A DNA stretch of 64,000 nt. Source: Albifimbria verrucaria (Eukaryota; Ascomycota; Sordariomycetes; Hypocreales; Stachybotryaceae). Under the pieces are notes generated by a model. It searched no databases. It was not told the DNA's origin and saw only the letters and a program-made list of their open reading frames with translations. Positions 1 through 9,955 of the stretch are shown piece after piece. The position numbers and the translations under genes were made by a program. Every line of letters starts with the position of its first letter. Positions within the stretch are counted from its first letter, which is position 1. The DNA lies in the NCBI GenBank assembly GCA_020081605.1, contig JAHREC010000049.1, forward strand, positions 3,038,001-3,102,000. The letters are read 5' to 3'.

Positions 1-1557
1 GCACGACTTCTGCACACTCCAATCCTTAGTCGGGATATTAAGTTAGTGCATGACGAGAACTAGACGTAGCCGAAACGATCTAGCGACTGTCGAGACACCG
101 GCTACAATATATTGAAGGACTCTCCAAGCCAGATGGCCGCTGCATCAGGACGAAGTCGCAAACCAATGGGCTTTCCATAATGCTCGATACATGGCGGTAT
201 ATTCGATGGAGTATTACCATTTCGCTGTACTGTCAACCAGCCAGCTGAAAAAATCGAGAGCCCGCGTAGCTCATGCGAACCGCGCCCACCGTTGCGTAAC
301 ACTAGTGAATACGAAACGGATGTACACGATACCTTAGAATGAAAACAGCATAAGCAATAGATACGTAAAGAAGAAAGATGTCTTTGGATATTGGTAGAGT
401 GCTTTGCGGAGAGGGTTGGCTCTTCGGCGTTTAGTAGGCGCTTTCCCGATTTTTACCCCAGGAAACTGTGTCATACTGGTTTTGTAATTATATATACCTG
501 AGCATTCTTCTTTTTCTTCTTATTGGCGATTGTAAGAGAATAGCTGTGAATATACGGAAAACAGCACGGCGACGATATATTATGCATGCATTTGTCCGCG
601 AAAAACAAAAGTTGTTGTCGTATGAAAAAGAAGACTGTCTTACTAGCGGCCCCCACCGTGTTCGTGAGAGGAGCGCGCAGTAAAAGAATACGGTCGGGCC
701 GCGGGCGCGGACACGGAATATCATCCGAGTTACTTGCTCCTGCGAGAGGGAGGATCATCGTTGCATGCTAGACATTCATTACTGTTACATCCTGCGCCCA
801 GAGAGTGGTTGGGGTTGCGGGAGTGAGAGGGGAAGGGGGCGTGTGAGTGGGAGCACCTGAGACGGTGTCGGATCCTTGGGTGACCTCTTCTTCTAGCGTC
901 GATCAGCGGAGGTTGGGACTTGGCTTGCTGCGACGACATGTTGGAATGCACGAGGGAGGATTGTGGACCATGGGAGCGTTGGGTCTGCTGGGACATGGCA
1001 GGGGAAAGAGGGTGCATGTTCATGATCACGGGCACGCAAATGTACGTAGTAATGACGTGTTGCCAGAATAGAAGGGATCTGGAGTCCCATGGTATGATAA
1101 ATTATACACTAAATAATAAACAGCTATACCACAGAGCTGCTGGTTTTGAATGTAGTCAACAGCATATCTCCATGTGCTTGACATTCCCCGTGGCACTCCC
1201 CGGAGGGGGAGGCTAGACCGACCGGCCCGAGTCGAGTTGTCCAGCTGCCCACATCATAGATGCGGCTTGAGGGCGGTGAGAATTCGGGGTGGTGGTTGGA
1301 TAGCCAGACAAGAAGTAAGACCGCTGCATGACGGGTATATTTTTAAAGTTATGATTGGGGGTCATCAAAGTGTCCAAGGTCCTGCGTGGGCCATTCCCAG
1401 CCACCATTCGATTTGAATGGTGAGGACCACTCCTGAGGGTATTCCTCGGACATTAACAGTTCAGCGGGTGGCCCAGCTGAACGGACGGTGCAAAAAGTGT
1501 CTTGGACTCGTAAAGAAAAAGGTCGACAAAGAACAATGGCGGTCAGAGACGCGCCGC
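1..1557. other. Left-edge gap, no gene recognised
   Basis: I see no convincing gene here. Open frames are short and show no recognisable domain. The stretch around 730-1035 is GC-rich and its minus-strand frame is rich in Ser, His and Arg, but it has no splice pattern or domain that would make it a gene. The right end is the 3' flank of the minus-strand gene that stops at 1558. Confidence 0.5.
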
Positions 1558-2261
1558 TTATTGGACGGTGCGGTCCTTCTCCTTGAGGCCGCCAATCTCG
1601 TTCATGTCGAGCGAGTAGAACTGGCCCTTGGCCTCCTTCTCGTAGGCGGGGAGCTGCTCGTTGTGCATGGGCTCCAGGCCGACGGTAGCGTTGTCACCGA
1701 CGCGGACGACCAGGACACGGCCGCTCTTGTGGTGGCCCTGAGCATCCTTCTCGTCAGGGAAGGTGATGTGGATTTCAGGAACGTTGTCAGGAGAGTGAGG
1801 GGCGAGTTGGGGCTCCGTAGCATGGGGTTGCCGTCACGGCCAATAACCAGGACACTAGCACGGCCGTTGTGGGTGGTCTCGATGGTGAGGCCGTGGCGGT
1901 TACGGCTGATGTCGTGATACGAGGGCAGGGACTCGGCCTGCATGCGACGCTGGCGAGCGCGACGCAGGAGCCACAGGCAGGAGACGAGGATGAGGGCGAA
2001 GAGGAGCAGGCCAAGGACGAGGAGGGTCATGTCGATCATCCTCTCGTTGTCAGAGCCCTCGGTTTCGGGAGAGACCACGGAGTTTCGGGAGAAGAGCTTG
2101 AGGGAGCCGAGACGACAGCAGCGCCGCGGACAACAGGAGCCGACTGGTCGAAGGAAGGCCCGGCGAGGGAGCGTCGAACGTGGGCGACGGAGGGCATTGT
2201 GGGCAGATATTGAAGGGGTCAGGGTGATTAAATGAAGGGACGGTTTCCTAGAGGGAGCCAT
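1558..2261 (-). CDS. Small single-pass membrane protein, conserved in fungi, function unknown
   Basis: The protein has one strong membrane segment (MIDMTLLVLGLLLFALILVS, then CLWLL) followed by a basic RRARQRR stretch, so a single-pass protein with a cytosolic C-terminal tail is likely. The tail carries LPSYHDIS and QLPAYEKEA motifs of PxY type, which can recruit WW-domain ubiquitin ligases, and ends LKEKDRTVQ. The frame breaks at a GGGG run (1799-1802): one added base joins the membrane half to the tail. The start is undecided. ATG 2261 opens a frame with an Arg/Pro-rich N-terminus and needs only that repair (about 234 residues). ATG 2197, in a better CACAATG context, reads a more protein-like N-terminus but needs one more added base near 2107-2112 (about 213 residues). 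I recognise the layout from fungal genomes but know of no assigned function. Confidence 0.65.
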
Positions 2262-2885
2262 GTTAGCGGTCTGCAGATTTCGACGTGACGTGAAGTTGAT
2301 GTGATGGCGCAGCTGTGGATGCGGGTGCGAATTGGCGGTTGCGTGCCGTCGAGGGGCCGGAGTGTTGACCTCATAGAGTTGTGGTCGTGCATGAAAAGCG
2401 GCAGCCCCAACCACCCTCGAGACCGTTACATCGACCACGTCCATACCAGCGAATGACGGCGCAGCGGATCCAATCGGGCATTTCGCAACATCGAATATGT
2501 AGAGGAGAAAAAGGGCATCACATACTCAAAGGAGAGCACAAGTGTTCAGCTCGTAAGAAATACCGAGTAATTCAACGATGGACTGGGAGTCGGAATTGCG
2601 ACAGGGAGAGTACGTAATGCGATGTTTAGATATCGAGGGATATGCAACGTCGAGAAGGATTGGACGGAGCTCAGCTAAAAGAGTGAAGCCGAAGAACCAG
2701 GAAAACAAGGAAGGGAGTGACCGTGAAAACGCAAAAGCGCTTCTCCTTCAGAACTGCCCGTCGCGGAGGGGAGACTTGAATTAATGAGGGGACAAAGGAA
2801 GGGAGGGTGGAAGAGGAAGGGAAGGGAAGAAAAGGAAAAGAGGAGGAGGTGGAGGGTAGAAGAGGAGGATTGTGAGCGGTTACTG

Positions 2886-2986
2886 GAGGTACCCGGCTGG
2901 GGCTACAGCGGAGGTGCAGGTACAGCGCTACCCGGTCAGTACAGAATACTAGGCCAGGTATCGGCAGGTATGTAGGTACAGGCGAG
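2886..2986. repeat. Cluster of AGGTAC/GTACCT-like motifs
   Basis: About seven GGTAC, AGGTA or TACCCGG-type words occur within 100 bp between two genes. The same word recurs in clusters at 13.9, 21.9 and 34.4 kb in this window, always outside coding exons. Confidence 0.5.
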
Positions 2987-3129
2987 GTGGACTTACAGGG
3001 CAGGCAGATGAGTGAGTGGGATGTGATAATTTGGCTTAGCCTGTGATGGTCTAGCAGGTCGTCGAGCGGAAATGAGTGACGCCCTCATCCCTGGAAGCCC
3101 AGAAGCCACCAATGCAGGGCCGCGCGGCG

Positions 3130-3196
3130 CTGATTGGGCGGGTACCTGGCGCTTGGGCATGGTTCGGCGGTGTTTTTGGGCAAGACGGCCAATCAG
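3130..3196. promoter_or_regulatory. Pair of oppositely oriented CCAAT boxes
   Basis: CTGATTGG at 3130-3137 and CCAATCAG at 3189-3196 are perfect inverted copies about 51 bp apart. CCAAT in CCAATCA context is the known target of the fungal HAP/CBF complex. No gene start lies close by, so the regulated transcript is unknown. Confidence 0.45.
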
Positions 3197-4351
3197 AAGG
3201 GGCTAAGCGTGAGATCCCTGCATCGGTCCCCTGGAAAGGTCCCACCAGCAGCTCGTGGACGGCATCGTTTTCTGCACAAGGGTTCCCATGCGTGTCTGCC
3301 GTACAGCAAGCAACCGCTTTCTACGCAACGGTGCTTTTTATTAAGACAATCTGGAAGCTCGCTCCTTTTTTTGTGTCCCTCCCCACCCGTACCAAGGTAC
3401 CTCGATCCATCCAAGCCATTCATACATTCAACCAACCAACCGACCAACCTATCCCACCCCTTGAAAGGTCTACCATGGCCTGGCCCATCCTGACCATGGC
3501 GACATGGGCGCTTTCAACTGAGCAAAGGCGCTTCGCCGGCACTTTATGGTGCGACTGTCCAACTGCCAGGGCCGATGACCTTGCCGTCTGGTTATTCGCT
3601 CGAGCCGCTGGAATAGGGGACATGGGACAAGCTACTTCGTGTTGGCCAGCGGCTAGCTTGGTCACTAGATGGCGACCAGTCTGCATTCTTTCCTTCTTTT
3701 TTTTCTCTCCTGTTAGTTATTATGGCTGTGTTGTTTGGTGTTATTATTGCGGGTGGGTCCGTTTACTACTCATCATTGCCCAAACTATTGACCTCACGGC
3801 GAGTCAGGCCTGCGACAACAGCTCAGTCAGGTCGGCCGTTCAACTGAACCCAACTGACTGATGGCCCGGCGACAAACATAGAAGCAGCTCTTACTCGTCT
3901 GCGCTTAGGTCAATCCTCTCGAGTCGCCATCTTCGTAATACAGGCCTTCGCTCGCACTAACCACCAACAAAGCCACCCGACCTTCACCCGCTCTGCTGAT
4001 CCCTGGCATGGCCATGCTTGCAGAGCGGCCCGTGCCCAGCCCACTAACGCCATCTGCACTCCTTTGAAACAAAACGTGATGAGCTCAGTCTTTATTTTTG
4101 TTATCACCGCCGCTCGGCGGGATTGCAATCCTCCCTGTGCCATCATGCCATACTCATCGCCGGTTGCTATGTCTGTCTGTCTGGCTGTTGGCCAAAACAC
4201 ACTCACCTGCGTATGTTTGCACCAAAATATCGACACCGTAATTTGTTGTGACATGACATATGACCCAGGATTCATTCACTGATTCGTGGTTACGGACCCA
4301 GCGCCTAAAATTGATGTGAACATGGGTCTGACTTTGTGAACCATGGCTGCT

Positions 4352-4380
4352 CTGATTGGCTGCTCTACATAGCCAATCAG
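4352..4380. promoter_or_regulatory. Perfect CCAAT palindrome (10 bp arms)
   Basis: CTGATTGGCT (4352-4361) and AGCCAATCAG (4371-4380) form a perfect 10 bp inverted repeat with a 9 nt spacer. Each arm is an extended CCAAT box of HAP/CBF type, so two complexes could bind face to face, or the transcript could form a hairpin. Confidence 0.5.
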
Positions 4381-7300
4381 GTCCCAGGAGCATGCGCCAT
4401 CGTGGAATCATGTACTTGGGGCATAAACTGTCATGAAATCACATTGCTCAACGACTGCCTTCTTTCTTTCTCTTGCCGCCAGCCTTGAGCCACAGCGGCA
4501 AATTTGAATATTGTGCACCTGCCCATGCCGTCGGGTTCGTTCTTTCATGTAGCTAAAGTGCCATTCGCGCGCATGGCTCTTAAACCAGACCCGAACCAGC
4601 GGTGAGATCTACCTGCAATGCGTTGGCACCTCAGTGTTGAGCCTCTGACTTGTCCTTGTCCGCCCGACACCACCGCCATCGGCCTCTGCTCAAAACCGCG
4701 GGGCTTCTCTTCGCATCTATGAGGGGATCGCTTATCGGAGCGATGTCCGCCTATTGCCCCTCCCGTTGGTGCTTGTCCTGCCCGTCGCTGCCCATGGTCT
4801 AGCCCGTCGGTATGCGTTGCCGGCCGGCTTCCATCCCAAGCGTAGAGTCATCTCCATCTTGGCCAAGCAGCAGCCGATCGGGCCGCTGATGATAGGGCTA
4901 GACGAGGCGTGGTCTCACGTGGCCCACGAGCACAGGATAGCCTTGCCATGGCCTGCGGTACGACTTTGTGACCTGTTCCACACAGCTCATCCAAACGTGC
5001 GCTGGCAATGGAGGTGAGCCTCTCGCAGTGTCACGGTAAATCAAGGTCGCCCCCGCTCAATGCTCTCGCGCACATGATTGGCAAAGCGAGTCTTCCGATG
5101 CAAGGCAAGGCGTGTTGCCTATGTCGTATCTACCACTGCCTCACGTGTGGACAGACTCCAGCTGTATGGCACCATCTACGGCTTGCACCAAACAACTCGT
5201 AATGCATACGGCAAGTGTACCAAGACACTAAATCGTTTCACGCCCGGCCGCCAACCAATGCTTCCTTGAAAAATGCAGCAACGCTGGGCGCGGGAACGCT
5301 GGGCCACTGAGAGTGAGGTGATGGTCGCGAGGGGACTGAGACAAGTGCCTACCAACGATTCACATATCGGAAGCCTCGGCCGCAGTTGCGCCGCGGGCAA
5401 ACCCCGAGATGGGCCAAGGAGTCATGAACTTGGCGTTCCAGGTGCTCCATGAGGGCAGTGGTGCAAATGATGTGGGTAGGTCTACTGCAATGCGGTTACC
5501 GTCGCGGTGGCTGGCAATGGAAGGCTCTGGTCGTTGGTTGAGGTACAGAGCCAATCCCGGGTAAACTCCCCAATTGTCGTCTCGGGTGCTCAGGGTTGTC
5601 CGAGAATGCATCCATCCACCCGTCTATGCGTAATTTCATGCAACCAGGCACAGGAGAGTCGGTAGATGATACACGTCGCTTGGCTGATGGTCGTATGGAA
5701 TTGCCAAAAAGCGGTGCGGTAGCACGAGGCGAGGCACACGCCCGGCGAGACACGCGGGGACGAAACCCATGCGGCCGTTGTCCGGAAGGATGTGTGCCTG
5801 CTTGGTTCCCACGGTTAGGAAGAGACAGTTGAAGACTGAGGTGCTGTCACAGGAGCACTTAATCGTATCATCTGAATCAATTTACCGAGTGCGCCATCTG
5901 CCACCCGAGCCTGGGCTGCTGACGTGCCTCTTGATTGTCGCCTGACATCGACCAACCCTACGTCAGGTAGAGTACCAAAGTATGGGAGATGGGTTTGAGG
6001 AGGCTCTTTGAGTGGTCCAGCAACATGCGGGTGAAGCGATGGGAGTGGCGGTACCAGTGAGACATGACCAGGCAACGGTGCAATGGCCTACAAGTCAACC
6101 TACTGGGTGAGCAAACACAACAGAATATAATGACGTAGCATTTGAGCGTGATTCTTAAAAGAGGCTGGATGAGGAGCTTTCAATACAGTCGAGGAGAAAG
6201 TAAATAATGCTTGAAGAAGACGTTGGGGAATATTGGCGTTGGAGATCCTAGAACCTGGATGCTTTGTGTGCTGAACGACACTTCTCCTTCAACTGTGGGG
6301 AGGTTTGGCTCACGGGTAGGCATTTAGTAAATAAAGGGAGGGCTCTGGATACGACATGAACAGACACACAGCGAGATGATTGTTGCTTGGAGAGGTGCAA
6401 GGGCGAGTGACAGCAAAGTGACAGGATCCGGGAGGAGATGTCGGCACTGTCTCTCGTATCATCCGCATCCTCCCGTCGAGCCATGGAAGAGTGGGTTGTG
6501 ATGGTGGTTGTGGACCACAACGACAACGCCAGAGTTTACCTGGCGGGACCGATGCTGTGAACGTTGCAATGAGAGTTTGTGTGTGCGTGAGGACAGCACA
6601 GGAATATAGGAACCGTCCATCCGGGTGGGCAACTGTGTGAAGACAGATGCCTTCATTGCGCAATCATGAAGCCCATAGTGTTCGGCTCGGCCGTTGTGAC
6701 AGGACCTCGACGCAGACTATTGTTTGTTTCCCTCGCTACGTGATGGGATCGCTAGTCCATGATCCCCTGCTTGTAAAGAATCAGGCCTTCCTCTCCACCG
6801 CACCGCGCGCCCTCATGCCTTGGCGTGATGGTGATTGTGACCGAAGGGGATGATTGAAGGTTTCTCCAGCGACAGCCATAAGGGTCGATATTTGACTCTG
6901 GAGTGGCCCTTGGTCCCGCCGTCCTGGTCGTTTAGAATGAGAACCTTGAAGCATGATGCGTTCTATAAAACAAGGGGTTTTGCAGCGTCTCACCCTGACC
7001 CCAAAGGAGCTGACAACTCTTGTTTCCCTTTTCCACCATCACCCACCCCTGGTTCGTTTGCTTGCTAGCCAAACCCGACCCTTTCACCAGCAAAACATAC
7101 ACGAGATTGGCTTAGTGGGACGGCAGTTGTTGCATCAACTCGCCTTCGCCTTGCCTGCCCATCTCACACCCGGCGCTTTTGCGCTTGAAGCGTGGGGGCT
7201 GTGAGGCACCCATCAGTGCGACGACAGATAGCTGTCCCGACTTACAGCGTGTGTGGACACAGACACAGAACTACGTGGAATTGCGACAGGACGACATTGC

Positions 7301-7666
7301 AAGCACATAGACTCCAACGAAGAGGTAAGCAACAACCGGGAAACCAAGGAGATGGCTCCCGAGTCCCTTCGTCGTTTTACAGCACGGTGATTGCAAGGGG
7401 TTTTATTGATTGCTTGCCTCGCTTGCTGCTACCCTTTACGGTTTCTGGTTTGTCTCTCTCGGTCTAAGTGGACGAGATGTGCAGCACAGCTCAGCACACA
7501 GACTAACGTCAGATCCGTGTGCTCTCTTTTCTTGTTCGTTGTCTAGTCTAGCCCTTCCCTCCTCTCCCTCCCCCTCGCTTTGCCAACCCAGCACTCTGCT
7601 TGTTCCCTTGGGGATTTTTAATTACTTGGTTTCTTTTTCCTTTCTTTCCCTCTCCCTTCCTGTCGT

Positions 7667-7683
7667 GGTACCGGTACCGGTAC
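7667..7683. repeat. GGTACC tandem repeat
   Basis: A short tandem of GGTACC units. It has the same core word as the AGGTAC clusters elsewhere in the window. Confidence 0.6.
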
Positions 7684-8121
7684 GAGCATGACATTGGCTG
7701 TGCTACCCCAGTGCCGTAGGGTACATTGGCTGCCTTGATACTTGCTGTACTTGGCGTTGGCACTGGTCTGGGGAAAAGACAAGGCATCGCATCCTCTTTT
7801 GATGTGCAAGCAGCACACTGGCCAAGCTACACGCGCATAGTCGTCTTCTTCTATACCCTCGCAACAGGCTATCTGCTCTCCTTCCTCGACCCTGATGCAG
7901 GTGCACTTTAGCACCAAAAATAATTACTGCAGGACACCCAAAAAGGGCCTTTGGCCTCCCCGACCCTAATCCCATACCCCATCCCTGGCTGGTGTTGGTC
8001 TGGCTTCTTTGTCTTGCCCATCATTCCATGCGCGAATCATCCCTAGGCTCCCAGGGCACACGCTTGATTTCACCTGCGCTCGCATTCCGTGCTTGGGTCC
8101 AGTCGCTTGCTTGCCTTGTCC

Positions 8122-8145
8122 CTCGCTCGCTCGCTCGCTCGCTCG
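8122..8145. repeat. (CTCG)6 microsatellite
   Basis: Six exact CTCG units in a pyrimidine-rich non-coding stretch. Confidence 0.9.
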
Positions 8146-8211
8146 TGTCACATTGCCCGTGCCTTGCCCGTCTCTTTTTTCCTTTGACTGCCCTGGCCTT
8201 CACTGGCCTGG

Positions 8212-8231
8212 CCTGACCTGACCTGACCTGA
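8212..8231. repeat. (CCTGA)4-like microsatellite
   Basis: Four near-perfect CCTGA units followed by related CTGAT/CAGAC words, in the same simple-sequence block. Confidence 0.8.
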
Positions 8232-8270
8232 TCTGACCAGACCAGATCAGCTCTGTCGCTGCAGTACCGG

Positions 8271-8290
8271 GTCTGTCTGTCTGTCTGTCT
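8271..8290. repeat. (GTCT)5 microsatellite
   Basis: Five GTCT units upstream of the PUF leader. Confidence 0.85.
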
Positions 8291-8383
8291 TTCTGCCTGT
8301 CTAGGTATTATTTGCCCGTCTGCCCCTTGGGTCGGGACCTACACCTCACCTACATTATTACATCTACCGTTGCTGGCCCGATT

Positions 8384-8800
8384 GTCCCCATTTTCGTCCT
8401 TCTTTCTCTCTCTTTCACGCTGCTGCTGCTCTCCTCCTCCTCCCTCATCTCATCGTCCTTGATCAGCGGAGAACGAGGCAACCTGGTAGAGCGTCGGCTG
8501 ACGAGGCGTCTCGCTCCCAACATTCCCCATCCCTTCAGCCAGCAGCAGAGACAATAACCAGCAGCACCAAGCAGCTTGCCGCATACACCACCCTCTTTCT
8601 GGGCTGGTGCTCTGCAGTGCTCATTCCTGCTTCTGCACCTTTCTTTCCTTCTCTTTCTTTTCCCTTCCTTTTCTCTTTCTCTTCTTCCCATTCGTTTTCT
8701 TTCTTTTTATTTTATTTTACGTGGGCTCGCTTCTGCTGGCGCCCCTCCCTCCACCTCGTCTCCTTCTCTCGTTCCTTCCTTGTTTCTTTGTTCCTGCTGC
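8384..8800. promoter_or_regulatory. Long pyrimidine tract upstream of the PUF gene
   Basis: The + strand is dominated by C and T for some 400 nt. CT-rich blocks are typical of transcription start regions of fungal genes. The apparent open frames inside it (for example 8576-9160) are Phe/Ser/Leu runs produced by this bias. Confidence 0.5.
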
Positions 8801-9955
8801 TTATTCTTACCTACGGATATTGGAACAGTTTGTATATGCCGAACAGTCCCGCACTTAAGAACCGATTCTCCTTCAAGCATCAACAACAACACCAACACCA
8901 ACACCAACCCTAAACATTACCCCAACACCCTCATCACCACCACCTCGACACATCAGCGCTACTACCGCTATACCACCACTATACCAACACCACCTTTTCC
9001 GAATCGTCAGACTCTGCGACCTCGGATCTGCCCGCTCCCGGCACGAGATACAGCCCAATCATCGTCAACTAGACTTCGGCATCCCCCTCGTCGCTGCCAG
9101 AGCCTCATATACCCTGCTCTGTCACCGACGGAACATCAACAGGCATCAGCATCGAAATAAGGCCCTAAGCATCTGACAGTGTGCCCTGCATCACGATCAG
9201 CCGTTATTGCTACCCCCGTGGTATCGTCCAGATTATAATATATTTTTTTACTGTGTGCGTGGTAAGTACATGCTCAGCTCAAATCAAAATCGCTTCCAAT
9301 CGCTCCCATCTTCGTCCCTCCTCCATCTCTCCCAACCCCTGCCGGCGGCCTTGTCTGGGCCTGTCTGCGCATCAGCCTTACCGAAAATCGATGGGATGCC
9401 GCCCCGTTTTTTGCGTCCTCCGCAATCCCAGCATCTCTCGCTCTCTCAACCAACCATCCGTCTGCCCCCTACCTGACGTTCCCCTACCTGGCCTCCCCTT
9501 CTGCCCGTTGCCCGCCCGCCCTCCATTGCGAGAATGACTGCTGGTCCGTGTCCTGTTGTTGCATTTCGGCTCCCGTCATTTTCTTGGCCGTCTTGGTGTC
9601 CGGTCCTCGTACGCTAACGTGCTGTCATTGTCTGGTTGTTCTAGTCTCGCCAGCATTCACCTCGGTTGATTCTGCCCAAAGGTGCCGCCGACATACCTCT
9701 TTCACAGTCTGTTGATCCCGCCCTGCTCATTCAACAGGCTCCGCCAGCACAGTCTTTTTGGCCTTGGCCCGCACCTTGTCCAGGGTTGTAACAGGAGCCA
9801 GTCGACCCCGTCAGACCAGTTGCGATTCCGTCCAGACTAGGGGCCGTCCAGCATCCTAAACAGTCTTTAGCACGCACACCTAACTAGGGGAACTTCGAAA
9901 ACCGCCTCAAATAACCAGGGACGCTCTGTTTGACATTTCTTCCCCTTGAGCGGCA

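Larger units (their letters stand above)
2262..9955. other. 7.7 k gene-poor gap upstream of the PUF gene
   Basis: No open frame here resembles a protein; the longest (3076-3861) is low-complexity and has no domain. The left part is the 5' flank of the minus-strand membrane-protein gene. The right part (about 8380-9950) is very pyrimidine-rich, as in leaders and core promoters of long-UTR fungal regulatory genes, and probably contains the PUF 5' UTR. Inverted CCAAT boxes lie at 3130-3196 and 4352-4380, and several simple repeats at 7.6-8.3 kb. An unannotated non-coding transcript is possible but nothing in the sequence proves one. Confidence 0.5.

Noticed and set aside
730..1035. 101-codon minus-strand frame with Cys-rich end
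   Set aside because: The pattern GCNSNECLACNDD looks motif-like, but there is no second half, no splice signals and the surrounding bias explains the His/Ser content.
3076..3861. 261-codon open frame on the + strand
   Set aside because: Low-complexity, no domain, no conserved-looking stretch, and it crosses two CCAAT boxes; best explained as chance in GC-rich DNA.
8576..9160. 194-codon frame that looks like a hydrophobic membrane protein
   Set aside because: The Phe/Leu/Ser bias follows directly from the pyrimidine tract; overlapping frames show the same pattern.
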